Source: Terrimesophilobacter bigeumensis
Lineage (GTDB): Bacteria > Actinomycetota > Actinomycetes > Actinomycetales > Microbacteriaceae
Assembly: GCF_039537265.1 (NCBI RefSeq)
Contig: NZ_BAABAE010000001.1
Span: forward strand, 434,001-498,000
Length of the DNA stretch: 64,000 bases
Direction of reading: 5' to 3'
The notes below the pieces were generated by a model. The model had not been told where the DNA came from. It worked only from the letters and a program-made list of their open reading frames with translations, and did not search any database. Positions 7,621 through 16,132 of the stretch are shown one piece after another (position 1 is the first letter of the stretch; each line of letters starts with the position of its first letter). The position numbers and the translations under genes are program-made.

Positions 7621-9653
7621 CGCAGGAAGGCGGCCGCGACGCCGGCGTCGACCGGGATATGAAGTCCGGTGGTGTGCGACAGGTCGGGCCCGGTGAGTAC
7701 GGAGACGGCATTGGCGACGTTCTCCGGGAGGACTTCGCGCTTGAGAATCGTGCGTTGAGCGTAGAACCTGCCCAGCTCTTCCTCGGCGATCCCGTAGGTC
7801 CTGGCGCGGTTCGCTCCCCAGCCTGACGCAAAGATTCCCGACCCTCGTACGACCCCGTCCGGGTTGACACCGTTGACCTTGATGCCGTGTTCACCGAGCT
7901 CGACCGCGAGGAGTCGCACCTGGTGCGCCTGATCCGCCTTGGTCGCCGAGTAGGCGATGTTGTTGGGTCCGGCGACCACCGAGTTCTTGCTCGCGATGTA
8001 AATGACGTCGCCCCCCATTCCCTGCTCGATGAGCACGGGCGCGGTCGCCTTCGAGATCAGGAACGAACCCTTGGCCATGATGTCGTGCTGGAGATCCCAG
8101 TCCTCTTCGGTCGTGTCGAGAAGCGATTTCGAGAGGGAGACGCCGGCGTTGTTCACGATGATGTCGAGACCGCCGAATGCGAGTACCGCGTCGCGAACCA
8201 GCCCCTCGATCGCGGCGGCGTCGGAGACATCCACGGCCAGCCCGACCGCGACGTCGGTGGAGCCGATCTCCGCGGCGGCGGCCTGCGCGCGTGCCAGGTC
8301 CAGGTCTGCGACGACCACGCAGGCGCCGTCGGCGGCCAGCCGGGCGGCGATCGCCTTGCCGATTCCGGATGCTGCTCCCGTCACCAGCGCGATGCGCGTC
8401 GCGTGGCTCTTCGGCTTCGGCATACGCTGCAGTTTGGCGTCTTCGAGGGCCCAGTACTCGATGCGGAACTTCTCGACCTCCGAGATCGGGCTGTAGGTGG
8501 AGACCGATTCCGCCCCCCGCATGACATTGATGGCGTTCAGGTAGAACTCCCCCGCCACCCGAGCGGTCTGCTTGTTCGCGCCGTAGGAGAACATGCCCAC
8601 TCCCGGCACCAGGACGATGAGCGGGTCGGCACCGCGCATGGCCGGTGAGTCGGCGGTGGCGTACTTCTCGTAATACGCCGTGTACTCGGCGCGGTAGTTC
8701 TCGTGCAGTTCCCTCAGCCGCCCTCTCATCTTCTCGAGCGAAGCCGCGGCCGGCAGGTCGAGCAGCATCGGCCTGACTTTGGTGCGGAGGAAGTGGTCGG
8801 GGCAACTTGTGCCGAGGGCAGCGAGCCGCGGTGCATTCGCGGAGGCGAGGAAGTCGAGCACGCGCTCATCGTCGGTGAAGTGTCCCACCATCGGCCTGTC
8901 GTGGGAGGCGATTCCACGGATAGTCGGCGCCAGAGCGGCAGCCTTCGCTCTACGCTCGGCGGGGTCGAGGGCGGCTTTCTTCGCCACGGTGCGTCCGAAC
9001 GGGTTCTTCCTGCCGTGCTTGTCGAGATAATCCTGCGCAGTCCTGATGATCCAGCGCGAGTTCTTCTCGGCCGCGGCGCTCGAGTCGCCCCATGCCGTGA
9101 TGCCGTGTCCGCCGAGGATGCAGCCGACCGCGCCCGGGTTCTCGTCCTTGATCGCGGCGATGTCGAGGCCCAGCTGGAACCCGGGGCGTCGCCAGGGAAC
9201 CCACACCACCTTGTCGCCGAAGATCCTTGTGGTGAGGTCCTCACCATCTTTGGCGGTCGCGATGGCGATTCCGGAGTCCGGATGCAGGTGGTCGACATGC
9301 GCAGCATCCACAAGCGCGTGCATCGCGGTGTCGATCGATGGGGCGGCACCGCCCTTACCGTGCAGGCAGTGGTCGAAGGCCGCGACCATCTCGTCCTCGC
9401 GGCCTACGCCGGGATAGACATCGACGAGCGCGCGCAGACGATCCAGCTGCAAGACCGCGAGTCCCTCCTCCGTGAGTGTGCCCAGGTCGCCGCCCGAGCC
9501 TTTCACCCAGAGCAACTCGACGGGTTCACCGGTGACGGGATCCGTGCCGAAGCCCTTTGCGGAGGTGTTCCCGCCGGCATAGTTCGTGTTCTTCGGGTCG
9601 GCACCGAGTCGGTTCGACCGGGCGATGAGGTCGCCTGTGGTGGTGTCGCTCAC
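7617..9653 (-). CDS. rhaEW: Bifunctional L-rhamnulose-1-phosphate aldolase / L-lactaldehyde dehydrogenase
   Basis: Cleaves L-rhamnulose 1-phosphate to DHAP and L-lactaldehyde, then oxidises lactaldehyde to L-lactate, combining two steps in one protein as in the Bacillus subtilis RhaEW type. Residues 1 to about 390 are a class II aldolase domain, with NYAGGNTSAKG, HVDHLHPDSGIA (metal His) and GGHGITAWGDSSAAAEKNS. From about 415 on there is a short-chain dehydrogenase with the dinucleotide-binding TGAASGIG, NNAG, and catalytic Tyr-Lys in YSATK. The 678-residue form starts at a GTG that overlaps the rhaI stop (GTGA). A longer in-frame reading reaches further into rhaI but would be an implausible overlap. 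Translation is coupled on both sides. Confidence 0.93.
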   Translation of the reverse strand: MSDTTTGDLIARSNRLGADPKNTNYAGGNTSAKGFGTDPVTGEPVELLWVKGSGGDLGTLTEEGLAVLQLDRLRALVDVYPGVGREDEMVAAFDHCLHGKGGAAPSIDTAMHALVDAAHVDHLHPDSGIAIATAKDGEDLTTRIFGDKVVWVPWRRPGFQLGLDIAAIKDENPGAVGCILGGHGITAWGDSSAAAEKNSRWIIRTAQDYLDKHGRKNPFGRTVAKKAALDPAERRAKAAALAPTIRGIASHDRPMVGHFTDDERVLDFLASANAPRLAALGTSCPDHFLRTKVRPMLLDLPAAASLEKMRGRLRELHENYRAEYTAYYEKYATADSPAMRGADPLIVLVPGVGMFSYGANKQTARVAGEFYLNAINVMRGAESVSTYSPISEVEKFRIEYWALEDAKLQRMPKPKSHATRIALVTGAASGIGKAIAARLAADGACVVVADLDLARAQAAAAEIGSTDVAVGLAVDVSDAAAIEGLVRDAVLAFGGLDIIVNNAGVSLSKSLLDTTEEDWDLQHDIMAKGSFLISKATAPVLIEQGMGGDVIYIASKNSVVAGPNNIAYSATKADQAHQVRLLAVELGEHGIKVNGVNPDGVVRGSGIFASGWGANRARTYGIAEEELGRFYAQRTILKREVLPENVANAVSVLTGPDLSHTTGLHIPVDAGVAAAFLR

Positions 9654-10822
9654 GCGCCCCACCCGGCCTGCGCGCCGCCGACCCTCTCGAGTTCGATGCG
9701 CTCCTGGTAGCCGTCTGCGGCATAGGCGGCCATCGGGTTCGCTGGAAGGCCGCGGGATGCCCGCCATTCGGCGAGTGCAGGACGGACATCCGTGTAGAAG
9801 GCGTCCATGAGGACATCGTTCGCGGCGAGCACGTCGCCGGCATCCTGTGCACTACCGAGAGCAGCACGGTCGAGGAGGAGCGCACGCGCGGTCATCTCCT
9901 GCACATTGAGCACAGAGCGGATCTGGCCAGGAATCTTCTTCTCGATGTTGTGGCACTGGTCGAGCATGAAGGACACGCCGCTCGTGCTGCCGAAACCTCC
10001 TCCGCGGATGACTTCGACGAGTATCCGGAACAGCTGGAACGGATCCGCGGCGCCGACGATGAGATCGTCGTCGGCGTAGAACCGGGAGTTGAAGTCGAAG
10101 GCGCCGAGTTTTCCGAGTCGCAACAGTTGCGCGACGATGAACTCGATGTTCGTCCCTGGTGCGTGGTGGCCGGTGTCGAGGCAGACGAGGGCGCGCTCGC
10201 CGAGGGCTTCGACGTGAGCATAGGCGGTTCCCCAGTCGGGTACGTCGGTGTGATAGAACGCCGGCTCGAAGAACTTGTACTCCAGGACCAGGCGCTGGTC
10301 CTCGCCCAGGCGCTGGTAGATCTTTGCGAGCGAGTCCGCAAGCCGATCCTGACGCCCGCGGATGTCGTCCTGGCCCGGGTAGTTCGTCCCATCGGCCAAC
10401 CAGATCTTCAGGTCTCGGGATCCGGTCTGGCCCATGACGTCGATGCACTGGAAGTGATGGTCGATGGCCTGCTGTCTGATCCTGCGATCACTGTGGGTGA
10501 GACTGCCGAGCTTGTACGCGTCGTCCTGGAACGTGTTCGAATTGATGGTCCCCAGTGTCATCCCGAGGTCTTCCGCATAGCGACGCAATGCGGCGAAGTC
10601 CTCCACGAGGTCCCAGGGGATGTGCAGGGCGACAATGGGTGCCAGGCCCGTCAGCTCGTGGACCTTGGCCGCGTCGGCCACCTTCTCGAAGGGGTCACGC
10701 GGTACGCCGGCCTGGGGGAAGACGCGGAATCGTGTTCCTGAGTTTCCGAATGCCCAGGATGGCAACTCGATGGACTGGTCTGCGAGTGCGTCCAGATCCT
10801 GACTGGTGAACATCGAACTCAT
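9650..10822 (-). CDS. rhaI: L-rhamnose isomerase (RhaI type)
   Basis: Interconverts L-rhamnose and L-rhamnulose, the entry step of the pathway. The 390-residue TIM-barrel enzyme resembles the Pseudomonas stutzeri type (RhaI) rather than E. coli RhaA. It has SWAFGNSGTRFRVFPQAGVPRDPFEK near the N-terminus, metal-ligand strands LVLEYKFFEP, ALVCLDTGHHAPGTN and AFDFNSRFYADDDL, and the usual length. First gene of the minus-strand operon; ATG with GAGAAGG a few bases upstream. Its control region is shared with the divergent operon and contains a LacI-type operator at 10896-10907. Such isomerases often also accept other 6-deoxyhexoses or rare sugars, so side activities are likely. Confidence 0.93.
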   Translation of the reverse strand: MSSMFTSQDLDALADQSIELPSWAFGNSGTRFRVFPQAGVPRDPFEKVADAAKVHELTGLAPIVALHIPWDLVEDFAALRRYAEDLGMTLGTINSNTFQDDAYKLGSLTHSDRRIRQQAIDHHFQCIDVMGQTGSRDLKIWLADGTNYPGQDDIRGRQDRLADSLAKIYQRLGEDQRLVLEYKFFEPAFYHTDVPDWGTAYAHVEALGERALVCLDTGHHAPGTNIEFIVAQLLRLGKLGAFDFNSRFYADDDLIVGAADPFQLFRILVEVIRGGGFGSTSGVSFMLDQCHNIEKKIPGQIRSVLNVQEMTARALLLDRAALGSAQDAGDVLAANDVLMDAFYTDVRPALAEWRASRGLPANPMAAYAADGYQERIELERVGGAQAGWGA

Positions 10823-10894
10823 GACGCCTTCTCTCTGCAGCGCGGGCCCGTCGTGAGGACGACCCGACTCCCCGGTACTTCCAGTCGATCACGA

Positions 10895-10923
10895 TTGAAT
10901 CGTTTCATCGCACGCCTTATACT
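10895..10923 (+). promoter_or_regulatory. Promoter with LacI-family operator over its -35 box
   Basis: TTGAAT (10895-10900), a 17-nt spacer and TATACT (10918-10923) form a near-consensus promoter for the plus-strand operon. The near-palindrome TGAATCGTTTCA (10896-10907, flanked by CGAT/ATCG) covers the -35 box and early spacer, so a bound LacI-type repressor would block RNA polymerase. The site lies between rhaI and the cupin gene and could control both directions. Matching sites occur at 14455-14466 and 24510-24521. Confidence 0.8.
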
Positions 10924-10961
10924 AGGCGCACCACCAGGCCGGGTCAACGTAAGGAATGCTG

Positions 10962-12209
10962 ATGATCGCAGTCGGAGCGTACGACGACGTAAGAGCCACT
11001 GCTTCGGGAATGGATCGTGCCCTCGACGCCGGAAACGGGATCGTGCGGCTCGCTCCTGCCTGGGTTCCTCGAGCGTTCTGCACTCCCGGGCGGCGCATCC
11101 GGCTGCACCCGGACGACTACTTTCCGTTCGGGCAGACTCGCGGTGGGATCGATGAGCGGTGGTTGGCCTCCGCAGTTCGCGCGGACAACGGACCGCTGAC
11201 CGGCACGGACGAAGGCCTCAGCCTCGTTGTGGATCCGGACGGTGGCCCGCTGATCCCGTTCGACGAGTTCGTCGCTCACCACAAGGCGGAGCTGATCGGG
11301 GGCCGTGTGTACGGCGCTCACGCGTCGTGGCCGATGTACTCCAAGTTCTTCGACAACCAGCAGGCGCTGCCGTTTCACGTCCATCACACCGATGAGAAGG
11401 CCGCCCTGGTCGGCAAGCCCGGCAAGCCGGAGGCCTACTATTACTCACCGCACATGAACAACCATCTCGGCGACCAGCCGATCTCCTTCCTTGGGCTCCA
11501 ACCCGACGTCAGGCCGGAACAGGTGAAGGAGCGGCTCGAACGCTTCGCGCAGGGCGGCGACAATCGCATCACCGAACTCTCCCTCGGCTATCGCACCCGG
11601 CTGGGAACCGGTTGGGACATCCCGTCCGGAGTGTTGCATGCACCGGCGAGCGTCGCGACCTACGAACCCCAGGCCGCATGCGATGTGTTCTGCATGTGCG
11701 AGTCCTGGAGCAATAACCGGGAGGTGCCGGAGGAGCTGCTCTGGAAGGACGTGCCGACGGGCAGGCATGGCGACCTCGACTTCATCATCGGTCTGCTCAA
11801 GTGGGACCTCAATACCGACCCGCACTTCGTCAGGAATCGATTCATGGTTCCCTATTCCACCGAGCAGTCCGTGGCCGACGGCGGGGGAGCCTACGTGGAG
11901 AAGTGGATCGTGTTCCGGTCGCCGCACTTCAGTGCGAAGGAGCTCACGGTGCATCCGGGACAGACGGTGACGATCATCGATACGGACGCATACGGCCTCA
12001 TCGCCGTTCAGGGGTTCGGCGCCTTCGGGTCCCACGACATCGCAGCCGCGACCCTGATCCGATACGGGCAGCTCAGCCAGGACGAGTTCTTCGTCTCGGA
12101 GGTGGCGGCGCGTGAAGGGGTGAAGATCACGAACCGCAGTGCAACCGATGACCTGGTGATTCTCAAGCACTTCGGTCCGGGGAATGCGGAACTGGCGCTT
12201 CGCGTCTGA
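10962..12209 (+). CDS. Cupin protein resembling class I phosphomannose isomerase
   Basis: Function not established; probably a metal-dependent sugar or sugar-phosphate isomerase of the cupin fold. The 415-residue product has a PMI-like metal-site region (LPFHVHHTDEKAALVGKPGKPEAY, compare the AHPDK...KPE pattern of ManA) and, further on, GTGWDIPSGVLHAP, the second metal-side strand of cupins. A further beta-rich C-terminal part ends in LKHFGPGNAEL. ATG 10962 was chosen over ATG 10956 because AAGGA (10951-10955) then has a 6-nt spacing. It leads an operon driven by a LacI-regulated promoter and lies 15 nt before a glycoside hydrolase gene. The context suggests processing of a sugar released together with rhamnose, but rhaI already supplies rhamnose isomerase. 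Confidence 0.6.
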   Translation: MIAVGAYDDVRATASGMDRALDAGNGIVRLAPAWVPRAFCTPGRRIRLHPDDYFPFGQTRGGIDERWLASAVRADNGPLTGTDEGLSLVVDPDGGPLIPFDEFVAHHKAELIGGRVYGAHASWPMYSKFFDNQQALPFHVHHTDEKAALVGKPGKPEAYYYSPHMNNHLGDQPISFLGLQPDVRPEQVKERLERFAQGGDNRITELSLGYRTRLGTGWDIPSGVLHAPASVATYEPQAACDVFCMCESWSNNREVPEELLWKDVPTGRHGDLDFIIGLLKWDLNTDPHFVRNRFMVPYSTEQSVADGGGAYVEKWIVFRSPHFSAKELTVHPGQTVTIIDTDAYGLIAVQGFGAFGSHDIAAATLIRYGQLSQDEFFVSEVAAREGVKITNRSATDDLVILKHFGPGNAELALRV

Positions 12210-12224
12210 GTTCGCACAGGGATC

Positions 12225-14360
12225 ATGAACGCTTACCTCCGCTCTCGCCGACGGCTGCTCCTCGACATGCACATCCCGGACTGGGATGAGAGATTTCTCT
12301 CGGACTATGAACCCACCGAACTCGTGCGTCTCTACCGGCTGGCGGGAGCGGATGGGGCGCTCCTGTACTGCAAGTCGCACCTGGGGCTGAACTACTGGCC
12401 GACACCGGTGGGCGGAATTCATCGTGCCGCACATGAGCGCGACTTCGTCGGAGAGGCGAAGGCGGCGCTCGAGGAAGCCGGAATCGCCGTTGCCGCCTAC
12501 CACAGTGTCATCTTCGACAATTGGGCCGCCGAGGCCCACCCCGACTGGCGGATCATCCCGGCCAGCCGAGCGGTGGGCAAGGAGTGGACGGTGCTCGGCC
12601 ATCGTTACGGCACGATGTGCCCGAATCATCCGGAGTATGTGGACTACGAGAAGGCCCAGATCACCGCACTTCTGGAGCGGTACGGATTTGAGACACTGTG
12701 GTTGGACATGGCGTTCTGGACCGCGGTGTGCGTATGCGAGGCCTGTGCCACCCGGTTCCATGCCGAACACGGGATGGACATTCCGAAGGTCATCGACTGG
12801 GGCGACACCGCCTGGTGCACCTTCCAGTCCGCGCGTGAGCGGTGGATCTCCGGGTTCGCGGCCGACCTCATGGAGACTGCGCGCCGGGTGCGACCAGGGA
12901 TCGCTGTCACCCACAATCTCGCCCCGGGGCTCCGCGGCTGGTTCCAGACGCAACGGGCGCAGGACGCCGGCCTCGACGACTTCGCTGCGGGAGACCTCTA
13001 CGGCGGGTTCGACGAACAGGTCTTCGTTCTTGAACTCATGCGGGGGTTCCGACGCCCCGCATTACCGGAGTTCATGACGACGCGGACGAGGGATCTGTTC
13101 AACCACTCCAGCACGAAGACCCAGCACGAGATGCTCACCCAGGCCTTCGCGGCGGTTGCGGCCGACTCCGCGTTCCTGTTCATCGACGCCGTTGAGCCGT
13201 CCGGCCGGTTGAACGAGAAGGTGTATGAGCGCATCGGGCGTGTGTTCGGCGCGACCCGCCCCTTCGAGGCGGAGACGGGCGGCAGCGCGATCGCCGATGT
13301 CGCGATCTATTACTCGGATGACTCCCGCATCGAAGAACCCGGCGTCGACCTCGTGGCGGATGCTGTACCGGGAGGTGGATCTCGCCACCAGGATGCGGTG
13401 ATGGGCGCGGTTCGCGCTCTCCGCCGCGGCCACATACCGTTCTCCGTCGTGACGCGTCTCGACAACGGGAGGCTCGGCGAGTTCTCGGTGATCGTTCTGC
13501 CGGATGCCCGTCGGCTGTCGTCCGAGGACGTTCAGGCCCTGCGTGCTTACGTGAGAGGGGGCGGGCGACTCTATGCGAGTGGTCGCAGTTCCCTTCTCCT
13601 ATCCGACGGATCGACGAGCGGTGATTTTGCGCTCGCAGACCTCTTCGGGTGCCACAAGACCGGCACGGAGGAGGGCGTGATGGTGTATCTTCGTCCGGAG
13701 ACGCCGGGTCTTGTGGCGGCCATGGAGCCGGAGCCCTATCTGCCGGTCGGGCAGCGACGCCCGCTGCCCACCGGCCCAGGGGCTCCGCTCGGGCTTCCCC
13801 GGATCTCGGCGGCCGAAGGCGCGCGGGTGCTTGCGCGTCTGACGCTGCCTTTCGGCTACCCGTCCGATGGCAGCATGACAGCCAGGGACTTCGCGAGCAT
13901 CCATTCGTCGCCGCCGTGGGACGACACCGCGCACCCCGCGATCGTCATGAATGACGTCGGCGCCGGGCGTGCCCTCTACTCGAGTGCGCCGATCGAGTCG
14001 ATCGACAGTCCCGCGCATGAGGCGACGTTTCTCCACCTGCTGGCCGACGAACTCGGTCTCGACCCCCGACTCTCTGCGGCGGGTCACCCGGATGTGTGGG
14101 TCACGGGGTTCGAGCAACCCGATCGCGGCCGCATTGTCGTCAGCGCATTGCGACTTGCCGGCGATGCGTCGGGCGTTCCGGTGCCCATGGCGGTCCGCAT
14201 TCGCGTTCCTGAGGGTTCCGCGGTGGCCGCCGTGCGCGATGTCGGCTCCGGTGAGCCGTTTCCCTGGCGCGTGGGTGGCGACATCGTGACCGTCGGTATG
14301 GCAGTCGACATCTTCGACATGATGGCTGTTGAGCTCACAACGACTCCGGTCGAGGGGTGA
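12225..14360 (+). CDS. Putative glycoside hydrolase, GHL6-like with GH42-type trimerisation domain
   Basis: Predicted intracellular glycosidase; substrate unknown. The 711-residue protein has no signal peptide. Residues up to about 350 look like a TIM-barrel of the hypothetical GHL6 type: GADGALLYCKSHLGLNYWPT, FDNWAAEAHPDWRI, GTMCPNHPEYVDYEKAQI, the candidate acid FETLWLDMAFW, and a Cys pair CVCEAC. A middle domain (VIVLPDARRLSSEDVQALRAYVRGGGRLYASG) matches the GATase-like trimerisation domain of beta-galactosidases. A beta-sandwich follows. It sits 15 nt downstream of the cupin gene, under the same LacI-type operator, and upstream of the importer, so it probably cleaves an imported oligosaccharide or glycoside. 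The family has few characterised members, so no bond specificity is claimed. Confidence 0.65.
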   Translation: MNAYLRSRRRLLLDMHIPDWDERFLSDYEPTELVRLYRLAGADGALLYCKSHLGLNYWPTPVGGIHRAAHERDFVGEAKAALEEAGIAVAAYHSVIFDNWAAEAHPDWRIIPASRAVGKEWTVLGHRYGTMCPNHPEYVDYEKAQITALLERYGFETLWLDMAFWTAVCVCEACATRFHAEHGMDIPKVIDWGDTAWCTFQSARERWISGFAADLMETARRVRPGIAVTHNLAPGLRGWFQTQRAQDAGLDDFAAGDLYGGFDEQVFVLELMRGFRRPALPEFMTTRTRDLFNHSSTKTQHEMLTQAFAAVAADSAFLFIDAVEPSGRLNEKVYERIGRVFGATRPFEAETGGSAIADVAIYYSDDSRIEEPGVDLVADAVPGGGSRHQDAVMGAVRALRRGHIPFSVVTRLDNGRLGEFSVIVLPDARRLSSEDVQALRAYVRGGGRLYASGRSSLLLSDGSTSGDFALADLFGCHKTGTEEGVMVYLRPETPGLVAAMEPEPYLPVGQRRPLPTGPGAPLGLPRISAAEGARVLARLTLPFGYPSDGSMTARDFASIHSSPPWDDTAHPAIVMNDVGAGRALYSSAPIESIDSPAHEATFLHLLADELGLDPRLSAAGHPDVWVTGFEQPDRGRIVVSALRLAGDASGVPVPMAVRIRVPEGSAVAAVRDVGSGEPFPWRVGGDIVTVGMAVDIFDMMAVELTTTPVEG

Positions 14361-14407
14361 CCCCGGGGTGAAGGGAGGTCGGAAATTATCACGATTCATA
14401 ACGGCAC

Positions 14408-14436
14408 TCGACAAGCCTGCCCCGCACCTGTACCCT
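14408..14436 (+). promoter_or_regulatory. Predicted promoter of the ABC transporter operon
   Basis: TCGACA (14408-14413), 17-nt spacer, TACCCT (14431-14436). The start of transcription would fall near 14443, just upstream of the operator at 14455, so a bound repressor would act as a downstream block. Assigned by consensus and spacing only. Confidence 0.5.
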
Positions 14437-14454
14437 CAGTAGAAACCACAACAT

Positions 14455-14466
14455 TGAAACGATTCA
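14455..14466 (+). promoter_or_regulatory. LacI-family operator before the ABC transporter operon
   Basis: TGAAACGATTCA, the exact complement of the sites at 10896 and 24510, within a longer dyad AACAT...ATGTT. It lies 48 nt before the binding-protein gene. A degenerate copy (TATCACGATTCA, 14387-14398) lies about 60 bp upstream. Confidence 0.8.
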
Positions 14467-14513
14467 TGTTGCGGGTGGCCCGTACAACGTCGTAGATAGA
14501 AGGGGCAAGAAGA

Positions 14514-16058
14514 ATGAAACATAGAAAGAGGATTGTGACGGCGCTTGCCGCGGCCTCGGTCGCCGCGCTGGCCCTCAGCGGATGTACCCCCACGGACGAG
14601 CCAGGCACCGATGCGGAGCAGACGCTGACCCTGGCAGTTTCCTCCGACAGCCTGTGGGGCTTTGTCCGCACCGACATCGGAACCCAGGTTCACCAGTCGT
14701 CGGCATACTGGATGCCGCTGTACGACACCATCGTGAAGATCACGCCGGATCTGGAGATCCTGCCCAATCTCGCGACCAAGTGGGAGTACAACGACGACCT
14801 CACCGTACTCACCCTCACGCTTCGCGACGATGTGAAGTTCACGGATGGCACTCCGCTCGATGCCGAGGCGGTCGTCAAGAACCTCCTCACCTTCCGTGAT
14901 GGCGGCGGCGGCGAGGTCACCCAGGCGGCGTCGTCGATCGCCGATGCGGTGGCGGAGGATGCGACGACGGTCGTCGTCACCCTGAAGCAGGCCGACCCGG
15001 CCATCCTTCCCGCGATGGCGGCCTCCCTCGGTGCGGTCTTCCTCCCGGCGGACATCGCCAACCCGGACAAGGACAAGTCGGTCGTGCCGGTTGGTTCAGG
15101 TCCGTACATCCTCGATGACGCGAACACGACCCCTGGATCCGTATACACCTACGTGCGTAACAAGGATTACTGGGATCCGGCCTCCTACCCGTTCGACAAG
15201 CTCGTGCTTCGTCCGATGGCGGATACTGCGGCTCGCATGAACGCCCTCAAGGCCGGTGAGGTCGATGGTGCCATGGTGCCGGCGGCCAATGCCGCGGACA
15301 TCGAGGCGAGCGGTCTCACCCTCAACTCGGGTATCGCCAACTGGGCCGGCCTCCATCTCATCGACCGTGGGGGCACCCTTGTTCCGGCGCTCGCGAACGT
15401 GAAGGTGCGCCAGGCGATCAACATGGTCTTCGACCGCGAATCGCTCGTGAAGAATCTTTTCCAGGGCTACGGGGTGGCTAACAACCAGGTGTTCCGCGAA
15501 GGCAGTGCTGCCTACGTCGCAAGCGAGAAGGACACTTATCCGTTCGACATCGAGGCAGCCAAGAAGCTCATGGCCGAGGCCGGATACGCGGACGGTTTCG
15601 ACATGAAGATACCGGCGATCACCGGCAACCACGACGTGATCATGCCGATCATCAAGCAGCAGCTCGGCGAGATCGGAATCCGGTTGACGGTGGACTCGTT
15701 CCAGCTCGGCGACTACTTCAATGAGGTCTTCGCCAAGAAGTACCCGCTCGTCTTCGTCAACCTTCCGAGCTTCGATGACTGGCGGGACGTGAAGGGCATG
15801 GTGACCCCGACAGCGTTGTGGAACGTGTTCAAGACGGAGGACCCGGTACTCGACGGCTACATCGAGGCCGCACGAACCAGTGCTGGCGACGAGCAGAAGG
15901 CCGCCTTCCAGAACATCGGGCAGTACCTCATCGACAACGCCTGGTACGCACCGTGGGCGACGCCTCACGTGCTGTACGGAACCGACAGTGCCATCACGGC
16001 GGAACTGAGCCCCGGACAGGTCGAACCCCTGATCTGGGACATCAAGCCCGCGAAGTAG
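14514..16058 (+). CDS. ABC transporter substrate-binding lipoprotein (family 5, DppA/OppA type)
   Basis: Captures the imported solute outside the membrane and hands it to the permeases encoded downstream. The 514-residue precursor has a lipoprotein signal: basic MKHRKR, hydrophobic core, and lipobox LALSGC with Cys24 as the lipidated residue. The mature part is a cluster C (SBP_bac_5) protein: YDTIVKITPDLEILPNLATKWE, LTLRDDVKFTDGTPLDAEAVVKNL, VPVGSGPYIL and KVRQAINMVFDRESLV are hallmark blocks. The family is named for peptides but many members bind oligosaccharides. Here the rhamnosidase, glycosidase and esterase neighbours point to a rhamnosylated glycoside or oligosaccharide. RBS AGGGG is 8 nt upstream. 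A stable hairpin follows the gene, before the permease. Confidence 0.92.
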   Translation: MKHRKRIVTALAAASVAALALSGCTPTDEPGTDAEQTLTLAVSSDSLWGFVRTDIGTQVHQSSAYWMPLYDTIVKITPDLEILPNLATKWEYNDDLTVLTLTLRDDVKFTDGTPLDAEAVVKNLLTFRDGGGGEVTQAASSIADAVAEDATTVVVTLKQADPAILPAMAASLGAVFLPADIANPDKDKSVVPVGSGPYILDDANTTPGSVYTYVRNKDYWDPASYPFDKLVLRPMADTAARMNALKAGEVDGAMVPAANAADIEASGLTLNSGIANWAGLHLIDRGGTLVPALANVKVRQAINMVFDRESLVKNLFQGYGVANNQVFREGSAAYVASEKDTYPFDIEAAKKLMAEAGYADGFDMKIPAITGNHDVIMPIIKQQLGEIGIRLTVDSFQLGDYFNEVFAKKYPLVFVNLPSFDDWRDVKGMVTPTALWNVFKTEDPVLDGYIEAARTSAGDEQKAAFQNIGQYLIDNAWYAPWATPHVLYGTDSAITAELSPGQVEPLIWDIKPAK

Positions 16059-16067
16059 AGGCCCCGA

Positions 16068-16104
16068 TGCCACGTCGCAGGGAATCCAACCCTGCGACGT
16101 GGCA
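16068..16104 (+). terminator. Intra-operon hairpin after the binding-protein gene
   Basis: A perfect 15-bp stem, TGCCACGTCGCAGGG (16068-16082) with its complement (16090-16104), and a 7-nt loop, without a T-run. It begins about 10 nt after the stop codon and ends 28 nt before the permease gene. It is likely a partial terminator or an mRNA-stabilising 3' end that raises binding protein over permease. Confidence 0.8.
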
Positions 16105-16132
16105 CACTTCGGTGAAGCAGTAGGGAATCTTC

